From an uncultured Alphaproteobacteria bacterium (lineage in GTDB: Bacteria > Pseudomonadota > Alphaproteobacteria > HIMB59 > GCA-002718135), in NCBI GenBank assembly GCA_902590695.1, contig CACIXR010000001.1, positions 154,673 through 218,672 on the forward strand: a DNA stretch of 64,000 nucleotides, read 5' to 3'. Positions within the stretch are counted from its first letter, which is position 1; each line of letters begins with the position of its first letter. A program made the position numbers and the translations under genes. Below, in pieces: positions 9,511 through 17,411 of the stretch. Under the pieces are notes generated by a model that worked only from the letters and a program-made list of their open reading frames with translations, was not told where the DNA came from and searched no databases.

Positions 9511-9996
9511 CTAGTTCTTTAGAACAGAGTTAAATTCAGTAATTGATTCTTCAATTAAAGCAGATTTTTTATCCTTACTTAGATTTTGAAGTAGAATATT
9601 TCTAGTAGCCTCTATTGCAACACTTGAAATATAACTTTTGATAGAATTATTGGTATCTCTAACTAATTGTTCAATTTTATTTTCTGCCAATATTTTTCTT
9701 TTTTCAATTTGATCAGTTAATTTAGTGGCAGATATATCTTTCAATTCAGCAATTCTTTTCTCAGATTCTAACTTTAGATTTTGTATTTCTTTCTCTACTT
9801 TAGATTCTCTCTCCCTAAGTTCATCCAAAGCTTTTTGAGCCTCGTTTTTTAAATTTTCAACTTCATCTATTTTATTTTTTATATCTTTTATTTGTGCATC
9901 TAAACTAGATGTAAGAATTTTTCGTACTGGATTAAAAATAGCTGCAATAAATAATATAAAAGATACCGCTACCCAAAATTGAGGATCAGACAACAT
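9511..9996 (-). CDS. atpF: ATP synthase F0 subunit b
   Basis: The 161-residue protein has one N-terminal transmembrane helix (FWVAVSFILFIAAIF) followed by a long charged coiled coil, the layout of the peripheral-stalk b subunit. It is the second of two b-type genes after atpE. In Alphaproteobacteria the order is I-B-E-b'-b, so this one is taken as b. Its start overlaps the end of the b' gene by one base. The F1 genes are not in this window, as is usual for the split alphaproteobacterial atp operons. Confidence 0.9.
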   Translation of the reverse strand: MLSDPQFWVAVSFILFIAAIFNPVRKILTSSLDAQIKDIKNKIDEVENLKNEAQKALDELRERESKVEKEIQNLKLESEKRIAELKDISATKLTDQIEKRKILAENKIEQLVRDTNNSIKSYISSVAIEATRNILLQNLSKDKKSALIEESITEFNSVLKN

Positions 9997-10487
9997 TAAT
10001 TAAAATTACCTTTATGTGTTTCAATAACTTTATTAAGTTCATTGTCTGACAATTCAATATCTGTAATTTTTCCAACAGTCAGTTTTGTAATATTAATTAT
10101 TTCATTGTTAATATTTTTCATTTGATCATCTTTACTTTTTAAAATTTCTTTTTCTGCATCAGAAACTTTTTTTTCTAAATCTTTATCAAGTGAAGAAAGT
10201 TGAGAAGAAACATCTTCTTGTAAAGCATTGATTGTTTCTTTAATAGTCTCATCTGTTTCTAGCTTGGCCTTATTGATTTGATCATTAATTTTTTTTTCAA
10301 TTTCCATTGCCTGATCTTGAAGCTCTTTTGCTGAAGATAAATTTTCATCTATTTTATTTTGTCTTTTCTCTAAAACTGTAGCTATTCTTGGAAGTGATAC
10401 CCTCCATAAAAATACAAATAAAAAAATAAAAAATACAGCTAACCAAAAGAGCTGTGAAACAAAAAACTCTGGATTTAATTGAGGCAT
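9996..10487 (-). CDS. atpG: ATP synthase F0 subunit b'
   Basis: The 163-residue protein starts MPQLNPEFFVSQLFWLAVFF, the b' signature seen in Alphaproteobacteria and phototrophs. A single membrane helix is followed by a coiled-coil stalk. With subunit b it forms a heterodimeric peripheral stalk that holds F1 against rotation. It sits between the c subunit gene (17 bp) and b (1-bp overlap). The symbol follows alphaproteobacterial usage for b'; in other bacteria atpG names the gamma subunit. Confidence 0.9.
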   Translation of the reverse strand: MPQLNPEFFVSQLFWLAVFFIFLFVFLWRVSLPRIATVLEKRQNKIDENLSSAKELQDQAMEIEKKINDQINKAKLETDETIKETINALQEDVSSQLSSLDKDLEKKVSDAEKEILKSKDDQMKNINNEIINITKLTVGKITDIELSDNELNKVIETHKGNFN

Positions 10488-10504
10488 TAATTAATTATTG
10501 AGTT

Positions 10505-10729
10505 TTATCCAAACAAAATAACTAACGCAATAACTAGCGCGAAAAGTGCAATCGCTTCAACTAATGCGAAACCTAACATTGTCATTGTAAAAACTTCACC
10601 TCTTGCTGCCGGATTTCTTCCAACTGCTTGAATAAAAGATGAGAAAATATTCCCAATTCCAATACCTGATCCAATAACACCGATAACGGCTAAACCCGCT
10701 CCGATTACTTTTGCTGCTTCAATTTCCAT
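10505..10729 (-). CDS. atpE: ATP synthase F0 subunit c
   Basis: This 74-residue, two-helix hairpin protein forms the proton-driven ring. Helix 1 carries the glycine repeat GAGLAVIGVIGSGIGIG, the polar loop is RNPAARGEV, and helix 2 has the proton-carrying Glu in ALVEAIALFALV. The surrounding residues look like a proton rather than a sodium site. A very strong ribosome-binding site precedes it, as expected for a subunit needed in 8-15 copies per complex. Confidence 0.96.
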   Translation of the reverse strand: MEIEAAKVIGAGLAVIGVIGSGIGIGNIFSSFIQAVGRNPAARGEVFTMTMLGFALVEAIALFALVIALVILFG

Positions 10730-10733
10730 AAGT

Positions 10734-10739
10734 CCTCCT
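10734..10739 (-). promoter_or_regulatory. Strong Shine-Dalgarno of atpE
   Basis: On the minus strand AGGAGG lies four bases before the atpE ATG. Most genes in this window have weak or no such site, so this consensus motif stands out and fits the high c-subunit stoichiometry. Confidence 0.7.
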
Positions 10740-10747
10740 ATTTTAAA

Positions 10748-11482
10748 TTAATGTAAATGATAAGCATCGTTAATATATAAACACGTCAGTATTGCAAACA
10801 CATATGCTTGCAAAAAAGCAATTAAAATTTCTAATCCTGTTAAAGCTACAATGAAAGCTAAAGGAAAAACTCCTGTAAAAAATGGCATGGAAACAACAAA
10901 GCCTGCAAACACTTTTAGTAGTGTGTGACCAGCCAGCATGTTAGCAAATAATCTAACTGATAAACTTATAGGTCTTGATAAATAAGAAATTACCTCAATA
11001 GGAATAAGCAGTGGATGCATGTAAAACGGCACACCTGGTATATAGAAGAAAGTAAAAAATTTAATACCATGATTAATAAATCCAAGAATAGTTACACCAA
11101 TAAATACAACTGCTGCTAATGCAAATGTAACAATGATGTGACTCGTGAAAGTAAATTGATATGGTATCATTCCAACCATATTTCCAATTAGTACAAACAT
11201 GAATAAAGAGAAAACAAATGGGAAATATCTTTTTCCATTATCTCCAACTGTATCAGATAGTAACTGAGCAATAAAATTATACATCAGCTCTGAGATAAGC
11301 TGCATCCTAGAAGGGATAATTGATCTTGTGTTCACTGTTAAAGTTAAAAATAGAGTAATCACTAAAACTGTAATTAGCATTGCAAAAGATGAATTTGTGA
11401 AAGAAATGTCATAACCACCAAGTTCAATATTAGATATTGGATCTATTTCGAACTGTTTTAGAGGACTATCTTTTGCGGCCAT
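10748..11482 (-). CDS. atpB: ATP synthase F0 subunit a
   Basis: The 244-residue membrane protein forms the proton half-channels next to the c ring. The start SPLKQFEIDPISNIELGGYDISFTNS, the SELMYNFIAQLLSDTVG segment and the essential-Arg helix SLSVRLFANMLAGH are characteristic, and the C-terminus ends with LTCLYINDAYHLH. Length is normal for Alphaproteobacteria. It lies between atpI (21 bp) and atpE (18 bp). Confidence 0.96.
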   Translation of the reverse strand: MAAKDSPLKQFEIDPISNIELGGYDISFTNSSFAMLITVLVITLFLTLTVNTRSIIPSRMQLISELMYNFIAQLLSDTVGDNGKRYFPFVFSLFMFVLIGNMVGMIPYQFTFTSHIIVTFALAAVVFIGVTILGFINHGIKFFTFFYIPGVPFYMHPLLIPIEVISYLSRPISLSVRLFANMLAGHTLLKVFAGFVVSMPFFTGVFPLAFIVALTGLEILIAFLQAYVFAILTCLYINDAYHLH

Positions 11483-11503
11483 AATTGATATTGAATATTA
11501 AAA

Positions 11504-11791
11504 TTACCTTTGCTTTTCAATGCGACGCATTACACGATAAACGTTCAAAAATCCAGCTAATGCGCCAAATATGAAGAAAATAATTAAGCCTATTGGTTTA
11601 GTATTAAAGTAATTATCCACAATAAGCCCAATTCCAACTCCAACAACTAGTGCAGCTATAATTTCTGTACTAATTTTAAAACCAAATCCTGCACCACTTT
11701 CTTTTTGTTTAATATTTGGTTCTTTATTTTGATTATCTAAATCATCAATTTTTTTACCTAATTCTTCTAAATTTTTATTTTTATAATTCAT
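11504..11791 (-). CDS. atpI: ATP synthase assembly protein AtpI
   Basis: The 95-residue protein has a charged, glutamine- and asparagine-rich N-terminus and two membrane helices (STEIIAALVVGVGIGLIVD and PIGLIIFFIFGALAGFLNVYR). It is the usual first gene of the F0 operon; AtpI helps c-ring assembly. Its first 11 bases overlap the 3' end of smc, so the F0 operon appears to be translated from, or at least embedded behind, the smc transcript. Confidence 0.88.
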   Translation of the reverse strand: MNYKNKNLEELGKKIDDLDNQNKEPNIKQKESGAGFGFKISTEIIAALVVGVGIGLIVDNYFNTKPIGLIIFFIFGALAGFLNVYRVMRRIEKQR

Positions 11792-14426
11792 TTGTAGCGT
11801 CTTGTTCTTTTATCTCAATTGCTTTTTCAAGATCAACTGAAACTAATTGTGATACCCCTTTCTCAGGCATAGTAACACCAAATAATCTATTTACTCTTGC
11901 CATTGTCATTCTATGGTGAGTTATTACTAAGAATTTTGTTGAAGAAGTTTTAGCTATTTCCTCCACTAATGAACAAAATCTATCAACATTAGTATCATCT
12001 AATGGGGCGTCAACCTCATCAAGTACACAAATTGGAGCTGGGTTTGATAAAAATACAGCAAATAATAATGATAAGGCTGTAAGAGCTTGCTCACCTCCAG
12101 AAAGTAAATTTAGATTTTGTAATTTTTTTCCAGGAGGACTAGCAAATATTTCTAAACCAGCTTGAAGAGGATCTGACTCATCTGTAAACTTTAGATACGC
12201 CTTTCCACCACCAAACAACCTTGTAAATAACTTTTGAAAATTTTCATTTACTATTCCATATGCAGCAAGTAAGCGTTGTCTACCTTCTGTATTAAGTGAG
12301 TCAATTGCTTCTCTTAGTTTTGCAATTGCACTTAAAAGGTCGCTTTGATCTTTCTTTATCGTATTAACTTTTTCTTCTAAATCTTTTGACTCTTGTTCTG
12401 CGAGAAGATTAACACCACCTAAACGTTCTTGCTCTCCAATTAGTCTTTCTAACTTTTTTTCTAAATAATCAGTCTCGCCTAAAACTTTATTTGGATTGAT
12501 TTCACCAATATTGTAAAGTTCTTCTAGATCTACACTTAATCTTTCTTTTACTTGAGTAGATAATAATTTAATTGCTTCATTAATTGTATTAATTTGACCT
12601 TCAGTTCTAATTCTCTCTTCTCTCAATTCATTTAATTTAATTTCCTCTAGTTTTAATTTCTTATTGATTTCATTAGAATTTTGCTCAGTTTGACGAAGTT
12701 GCTCAGCTATTTGCTCGTAAGAATTCTTATTTTCATCAATCAATTTTTGTATTTTTAATTTTTCACTTGATACATCTTCAGGAACGGATTGGAGATTTGA
12801 TAATTCACCAATTAATGAACTTTGCCTTGAATTTAACTCTTCTATTCTTTGATTTGCTTTTGCAGAAATATCATTCCATTGTTTTTCTTCTGCACTTAAT
12901 TGCTTTATTCTTCTATTTTTTAGTTGCTCTAATATAGCTTTAGTAGAATTATTTTGTTTACCTTTAGATACATATCCATCCCATCTCCAAATTTCTCCTA
13001 GTTTGCTAACTAATATTTGTCCTGGTTTTAAGTTTTTTTGAACTTCTAAAATATTTTCTTTATTTTCTATTAATCCAACAAATTCTAACTTCTTTTTCAA
13101 ATTATCTGGAGCTTTGATTAGAGAAGAAAATTTTGTAATTTCTGGATTAAAGGAAGAATCTTCCACATCCAATTTTCTCCAAAAAATACTTTGTTCTTCA
13201 TCGATAGATGCAATTAACTCATCTGAAAAAACTGCAGCAATTGCTTGTTCAAGACCATCTTCAAAGTCTAGATAATCAATTATTGGATTATTATTTTTTT
13301 TATTAGTACCATTTTCAGTATTTAAATCATCATCAGTTTGAATAAAAAGATCACCTTGTTGTTTTAACAGAATTGATTTTTCTTCCTGTACTCTTTCAAG
13401 ATTCTGTTTTGCATCTTCGAATAAAAACTTTTCTCTATCAATATCATTTTTAATTTGCTCTATACGAACTTTTGTTTCATCCACTGCAATATTTGCCCTT
13501 TCAATTTCTTTTTCTTGATTTTCTAAACTAATTGAATATTTCTGCAGCTCAGCTGCAATCTTACTTTCCTGGAGCCTAAGGTTTGGAAGACTTTCTTGAA
13601 CTTTTTCAAATTCAACATTTATTTGTGCTACAACTTGTGTTTGATCATTGACAGCATTTGTTTCAGACTGAATTTTTTCATTGGCATTTTTTAATTTATC
13701 TTTTTCATCAATCCATTTCTTATAAAATAATCTTGCCCTTGCTTTAGTAATATCTTTTTGAATGTATTTGTATCTTTCAGCTTGTTTAGATTGTTTCTTT
13801 AATATTGTAAGTTGTTCATCTTGTGCTTTTAATACGTCCTTTACACGCTCTAAATTATTTTCAGTAGCATTTAATCGTAATTCAGCTTCGTGTCGTCTTG
13901 AGTGAAGACCAGTAATTCCTGCAGCTTCTTCCAGTAATGTCCTTCTTTGTTCAGGTTTAGCTGCGATAATAGCTCCAACTCTACCTTGACTAACCATCGA
14001 TGTTGAACGAGCACCTGTTGCTGCATCAGCAAATAACAATTGTACATCCTTTAATCGCACCTCCTTGCCATTAACTCTATATTCTGAGCCTTCACCTCGC
14101 CAAATTCTTCTAGTTACTTCAATGGTATCATTTTCATTGAAAATACTTGGTGCTTTTCTTGCTTTATTATCTAAATCTATAGTAACCTCGGCAATATCCC
14201 ATGCTGGTCTATCATCTGTTCCATTAAAGATTACATCGTCTAATTCACTTCCTCTCATTTGTTTAGGAGATAGTTCACCCATAACAAACCTAAAAGCCTC
14301 TACAAGATTCGATTTACCACATCCGTTTGGACCAACAATACCTGTTAAGCCATTTTCAATCAAAATTTCTGTGGGTTCAACAAAAGACTTAAAGCCTTTG
14401 ACCTTAAGGGTCCTAAAATTAATCAT
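11781..14426 (-). CDS. smc: Chromosome segregation SMC ATPase, short form
   Basis: The protein has an N-terminal head with Walker A GPNGCGKSNLVEAF, a coiled coil, a hinge-like region around residues 360-500, a second coil, and a C-terminal head with the signature LSGGEQALTALSLLF and Walker B ICVLDEVDAPLDD. At 881 residues it is about a quarter shorter than the usual 1150-1190, with the loss in the coiled-coil arms. I chose the ATG at 14426; a TTG one codon earlier abuts the dsbA stop. SMC compacts and segregates the chromosome with ScpA and ScpB, which are not seen here. Confidence 0.92.
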   Translation of the reverse strand: MINFRTLKVKGFKSFVEPTEILIENGLTGIVGPNGCGKSNLVEAFRFVMGELSPKQMRGSELDDVIFNGTDDRPAWDIAEVTIDLDNKARKAPSIFNENDTIEVTRRIWRGEGSEYRVNGKEVRLKDVQLLFADAATGARSTSMVSQGRVGAIIAAKPEQRRTLLEEAAGITGLHSRRHEAELRLNATENNLERVKDVLKAQDEQLTILKKQSKQAERYKYIQKDITKARARLFYKKWIDEKDKLKNANEKIQSETNAVNDQTQVVAQINVEFEKVQESLPNLRLQESKIAAELQKYSISLENQEKEIERANIAVDETKVRIEQIKNDIDREKFLFEDAKQNLERVQEEKSILLKQQGDLFIQTDDDLNTENGTNKKNNNPIIDYLDFEDGLEQAIAAVFSDELIASIDEEQSIFWRKLDVEDSSFNPEITKFSSLIKAPDNLKKKLEFVGLIENKENILEVQKNLKPGQILVSKLGEIWRWDGYVSKGKQNNSTKAILEQLKNRRIKQLSAEEKQWNDISAKANQRIEELNSRQSSLIGELSNLQSVPEDVSSEKLKIQKLIDENKNSYEQIAEQLRQTEQNSNEINKKLKLEEIKLNELREERIRTEGQINTINEAIKLLSTQVKERLSVDLEELYNIGEINPNKVLGETDYLEKKLERLIGEQERLGGVNLLAEQESKDLEEKVNTIKKDQSDLLSAIAKLREAIDSLNTEGRQRLLAAYGIVNENFQKLFTRLFGGGKAYLKFTDESDPLQAGLEIFASPPGKKLQNLNLLSGGEQALTALSLLFAVFLSNPAPICVLDEVDAPLDDTNVDRFCSLVEEIAKTSSTKFLVITHHRMTMARVNRLFGVTMPEKGVSQLVSVDLEKAIEIKEQDATNEL

Positions 14427-14429
14427 CAA

Positions 14430-15044
14430 CTATTGTGATAATATTTTATCGATGATTTGTCTAAACTCTTTTATGTTTTTATTCCCGGAATATAAAACTC
14501 CATTAACAATGAATGACGGAGTGGAGCCTATTTTATATTCTCTTTGCGCTTCCATTACACCCTCAAGTAATTGATTCTCTAAATCCACATTACTTAAACA
14601 TGTATCAAAATCTTCTTGTTGCATACCGCCACTTTGCATAATTTTGTATAATTCAGATCTTGTTTTTGAATGATCTCTATTAACCCAATTATTTTGAAGC
14701 TTATAAAGGCCATTCATATAATCATATCTTACTTCATCTGGCACACATCTTAAAATCATACTTCCAGCAAGAGCTGGATAATTAAAGGGAAAATCACGAA
14801 AAATAAACTTAACTTTACCAGTATCAATAAACTCTTTTTTTAATTCTGCTAGAGTATCATTATGAAAATCTGCACAGTGACTACAAGACATTGAAGCATA
14901 TTCTATAATTGTGATTGGAGCATTTTCTTCTCCAATATAAAAATCATTATCTTTAACGTCTAGTATTGAATTTTCAGCTGCTTTGGCATTAATAAAAAGT
15001 AGTGATAGTATAATAGAAATAAATAAAATTCTAATTTTCATCAT
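14430..15044 (-). CDS. DsbA-like thiol:disulfide oxidoreductase
   Basis: The 204-residue protein has a signal peptide ending near residue 22 (INAKAAEN) and a thioredoxin fold with the CSHC active site at residues 54-57 (YASMSCSHCADFH). The cis-Pro is in IGSTPSFIVNG. It matches the periplasmic thioredoxin-fold proteins that precede smc in many Alphaproteobacteria and probably inserts disulfides into exported proteins. It overlaps dciA by 4 bp upstream and abuts smc downstream. Confidence 0.88.
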   Translation of the reverse strand: MMKIRILFISIILSLLFINAKAAENSILDVKDNDFYIGEENAPITIIEYASMSCSHCADFHNDTLAELKKEFIDTGKVKFIFRDFPFNYPALAGSMILRCVPDEVRYDYMNGLYKLQNNWVNRDHSKTRSELYKIMQSGGMQQEDFDTCLSNVDLENQLLEGVMEAQREYKIGSTPSFIVNGVLYSGNKNIKEFRQIIDKILSQ

Positions 15045-15562
15045 TTGTCCTCTGTTGTAATTTTATTAGCTAAATTTAATAGCGATTTTTTTAAATCTGA
15101 ATTTTGAAATTCTTTAACGTTTTCTTCAACAAATCTTATGTCATCTTTGTTTATTTGTTTATTCTTACTTTGTTTCATATACGTATGTTTAGGTATGTAA
15201 TTTTGATGAATTCTCAAGTCCATTATAGCTTTATAGCCAAAATAAGTATTAATTTTTTCAATTATAGTGTCCTTAAAGTGTTGAAACTCAATGGCTGCGG
15301 CCGGTGCAACACTCACATTTAGATAATTTTTATATACTGTCTCTCCTAAATCATTTTCAAAATCACGCACTCTTGAAACATTTAACGGCTCTGAATATTC
15401 TTTAAAATAACTACCAGCAATTTCAGCCCATTTGGAGTTAATTACAAATTCTGTACGATTATATTTAGAGGAAAATTTTCTATTTACCTTCCTCAGAGTA
15501 TCGCCAATAGATTGTGGAACAAATGTTCTTTTTTGTTTTAAATTTTTTTTGTCCATATTCAT
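15041..15562 (-). CDS. DUF721 / DciA-family protein
   Basis: The N-terminal half carries the DUF721 core: VPQSIGDTLRKVNRKF, FVINSKWAEIAGSYFKEYSEPLNVS and LNVSVAPAAAIEFQHFKDTIIEKINTYFGY. DciA proteins load or stimulate the replicative DnaB helicase in bacteria that lack DnaC. I place the start at the ATG at 15562 because the open frame upstream overlaps the divergent mutY gene and encodes an unrelated hydrophobic tail. A lysine- and asparagine-rich C-terminal tail of about 60 residues follows the core. The dciA-dsbA-smc order is usual for Alphaproteobacteria. Confidence 0.75.
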   Translation of the reverse strand: MNMDKKNLKQKRTFVPQSIGDTLRKVNRKFSSKYNRTEFVINSKWAEIAGSYFKEYSEPLNVSRVRDFENDLGETVYKNYLNVSVAPAAAIEFQHFKDTIIEKINTYFGYKAIMDLRIHQNYIPKHTYMKQSKNKQINKDDIRFVEENVKEFQNSDLKKSLLNLANKITTEDK

Positions 15563-15595
15563 AAATAATTTATAGTACCTAAATATGAAAGCAAT

Positions 15596-16645
15596 ATGTT
15601 TAAATACGAAACACAAGTAATAAAGTTTTTACTTCAATGGTATTCTATGAATGCTAGAAAATTACCATGGCGGAAGAAAAATAATCTAAATTTACCTTAT
15701 CCATACTTTGTGTTTGTAAGTGAGTATATGCTTCAACAAACAACAGTAAATACCGTAAAAAATAAATTTAATGAATTTATTTTAAAATGGCCTTCACTAA
15801 ATAAATTAGCGCAAACTTCAGAGCCAAATATCTTGGAATTCTGGTCAGGTCTTGGTTATTATTCAAGAGCAAGAAATTTATTAAAGTCTGCAAAAATAAT
15901 TAAAAATAATTTTAAAAATAAAATACCAGAAACTTATGATGAACTCATCCAACTTCCTGGTATTGGAGATTACACTGCAAAAGCAATTCTTGGAATAGGA
16001 TATAGTAAATCAGTCATGCCACTTGATGCTAATATTGAGAGAATTTTGGTTAGGTTACATGCTATCGATAAACCAATTAATAAAGTAAAAAATAAACTTA
16101 AAGATTTGGGAAAAAAATTCATCTCAGATAAATATTCTTCAAACTTAATTCAGTCTTTTATGGATTACGGATCAGAGATCTGCCTTCCACGAAACCCTAA
16201 ATGTAATATTTGTGGAATTAATAAATTTTGCCAATCATATAAAAAAAATCTACAGCAAAAAATTCCTTTTAAACAAAAAAAGAAAAGTAATAAGCCAATA
16301 AAGTACACAAGAGCTTACGTAATTGTGAATGAAAAGAATGAAATCCTAGTACGAAGTAGACCAAATAAAGGAATGTTGGCCTCTATGCTTGAAGTACCAA
16401 ATGATGTCTGGGTTAAAAATAAAAAATTGCTAACTACTGATCAAGACATACAAAAAATAAAAACAAAGTTACAATCTAAAGGTTCATTTGAATATTCATT
16501 TAGTCATTTTGATTTAGAAACAGAAATTTTTTATGGAAATGTTAAAAAAGCAAAATTATCAAAAAGTAATTGGATAAAGAAATCATCTTATTCTAGTTCT
16601 AGAATGCCAACTGTTATGAAAAAAATAGTAGATATAGCAGTATAA
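15596..16645 (+). CDS. mutY: A/G-specific adenine DNA glycosylase
   Basis: The 349-residue repair enzyme removes adenine mispaired with 8-oxoguanine. It has the catalytic Glu in VSEYMLQQTTVNTV, the helix-hairpin-helix LPGIGDYTAKAILG, the catalytic Asp in PLDANIERILVRL, and a 4Fe-4S loop CLPRNPKCNICGINKFC with C-x6-C-x2-C-x5-C spacing. The C-terminal NUDIX-like domain that reads 8-oxoG is present, from about residue 235. It is divergent from dciA and converges with purQ, one base apart. Confidence 0.95.
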   Translation: MFKYETQVIKFLLQWYSMNARKLPWRKKNNLNLPYPYFVFVSEYMLQQTTVNTVKNKFNEFILKWPSLNKLAQTSEPNILEFWSGLGYYSRARNLLKSAKIIKNNFKNKIPETYDELIQLPGIGDYTAKAILGIGYSKSVMPLDANIERILVRLHAIDKPINKVKNKLKDLGKKFISDKYSSNLIQSFMDYGSEICLPRNPKCNICGINKFCQSYKKNLQQKIPFKQKKKSNKPIKYTRAYVIVNEKNEILVRSRPNKGMLASMLEVPNDVWVKNKKLLTTDQDIQKIKTKLQSKGSFEYSFSHFDLETEIFYGNVKKAKLSKSNWIKKSSYSSSRMPTVMKKIVDIAV

Positions 16646-16646
16646 T

Positions 16647-17411
16647 TTATGCAAAGAATTTTTTTGCGTTTATAAAAATTTTATACCCATCACCGAATTT
16701 TTTAGAAGTATTGTTTTGCCAATTAGGAACATGATAATGATACAATGCTCTTTCTGGGTGAGGCATCATTGCAAGAACATTCCCATTTTGATTTGTTAAC
16801 GCAGCTATATCATCTTTAGATCCATTAGGATTAAAGGGAAACTGACCTTTTGCTAATTTTTTATGGTTATTAATGTATTGTAAGCCAATGAGGTTATTAG
16901 CTTTGATACTTTTAAGTAGATTAATAGGTATCATGAATTGCCCCTCTTGATGGGCGACAGGCAAGTTCAAGATACTAATATTTTTTAGCCATGGTGATTT
17001 ATTATTATTTACTTTTACATCAACCCATCGACACTCATAGCTCCCAGATTTATTTTCAATCATTGCAACTTCTGGATCTTTTTTATTTAGGCTTGGAACT
17101 AACCCAAGATTAATTAATATCTGGCATCCATTACAAATGCCTATAATTAATTTATCTTTTAATGAAAAATCTAATAGCTGATCATACAAATTGGTCATAA
17201 TTTTTTTCGCCATTGCATTTCCTGAACCTGTATCATCGCCATATGAAAAACCCCCAGGTATAGCGAATACTTGATAGTTATTAAGTTGTTTAGGATTTTG
17301 TATTAGATCATTAATATGAACAATTTTTCCTTTAAAGCCTACTACTTCAAATGCATGAAGTGTTTCATTTTCACAATTAATGCCATAACCTGATAAGACT
17401 AATACGTTCAT
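16647..17411 (-). CDS. purQ: Phosphoribosylformylglycinamidine synthase, glutaminase subunit PurQ
   Basis: The 254-residue class I glutamine amidotransferase supplies ammonia to FGAM synthase. The nucleophile Cys is in GICNGCQILINLG, and the His-Glu pair is in MMPHPERALYHYH. It is about 30 residues longer than typical alphaproteobacterial PurQ and shares with larger PurQ proteins the segment YECRWVDVKVNNNKSPWLKN. It starts 4 bp inside the end of the purSL gene and is thus coupled to its partner. Confidence 0.93.
   Translation of the reverse strand: MNVLVLSGYGINCENETLHAFEVVGFKGKIVHINDLIQNPKQLNNYQVFAIPGGFSYGDDTGSGNAMAKKIMTNLYDQLLDFSLKDKLIIGICNGCQILINLGLVPSLNKKDPEVAMIENKSGSYECRWVDVKVNNNKSPWLKNISILNLPVAHQEGQFMIPINLLKSIKANNLIGLQYINNHKKLAKGQFPFNPNGSKDDIAALTNQNGNVLAMMPHPERALYHYHVPNWQNNTSKKFGDGYKIFINAKKFFA

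Noticed and set aside
15563..15616. Extended N-terminus of the DciA-like gene from 15616
   Set aside because: It would overlap the mutY start and adds a hydrophobic stretch not seen in the family; internal ATGs at 15562 and 15556 give the normal N-terminus.
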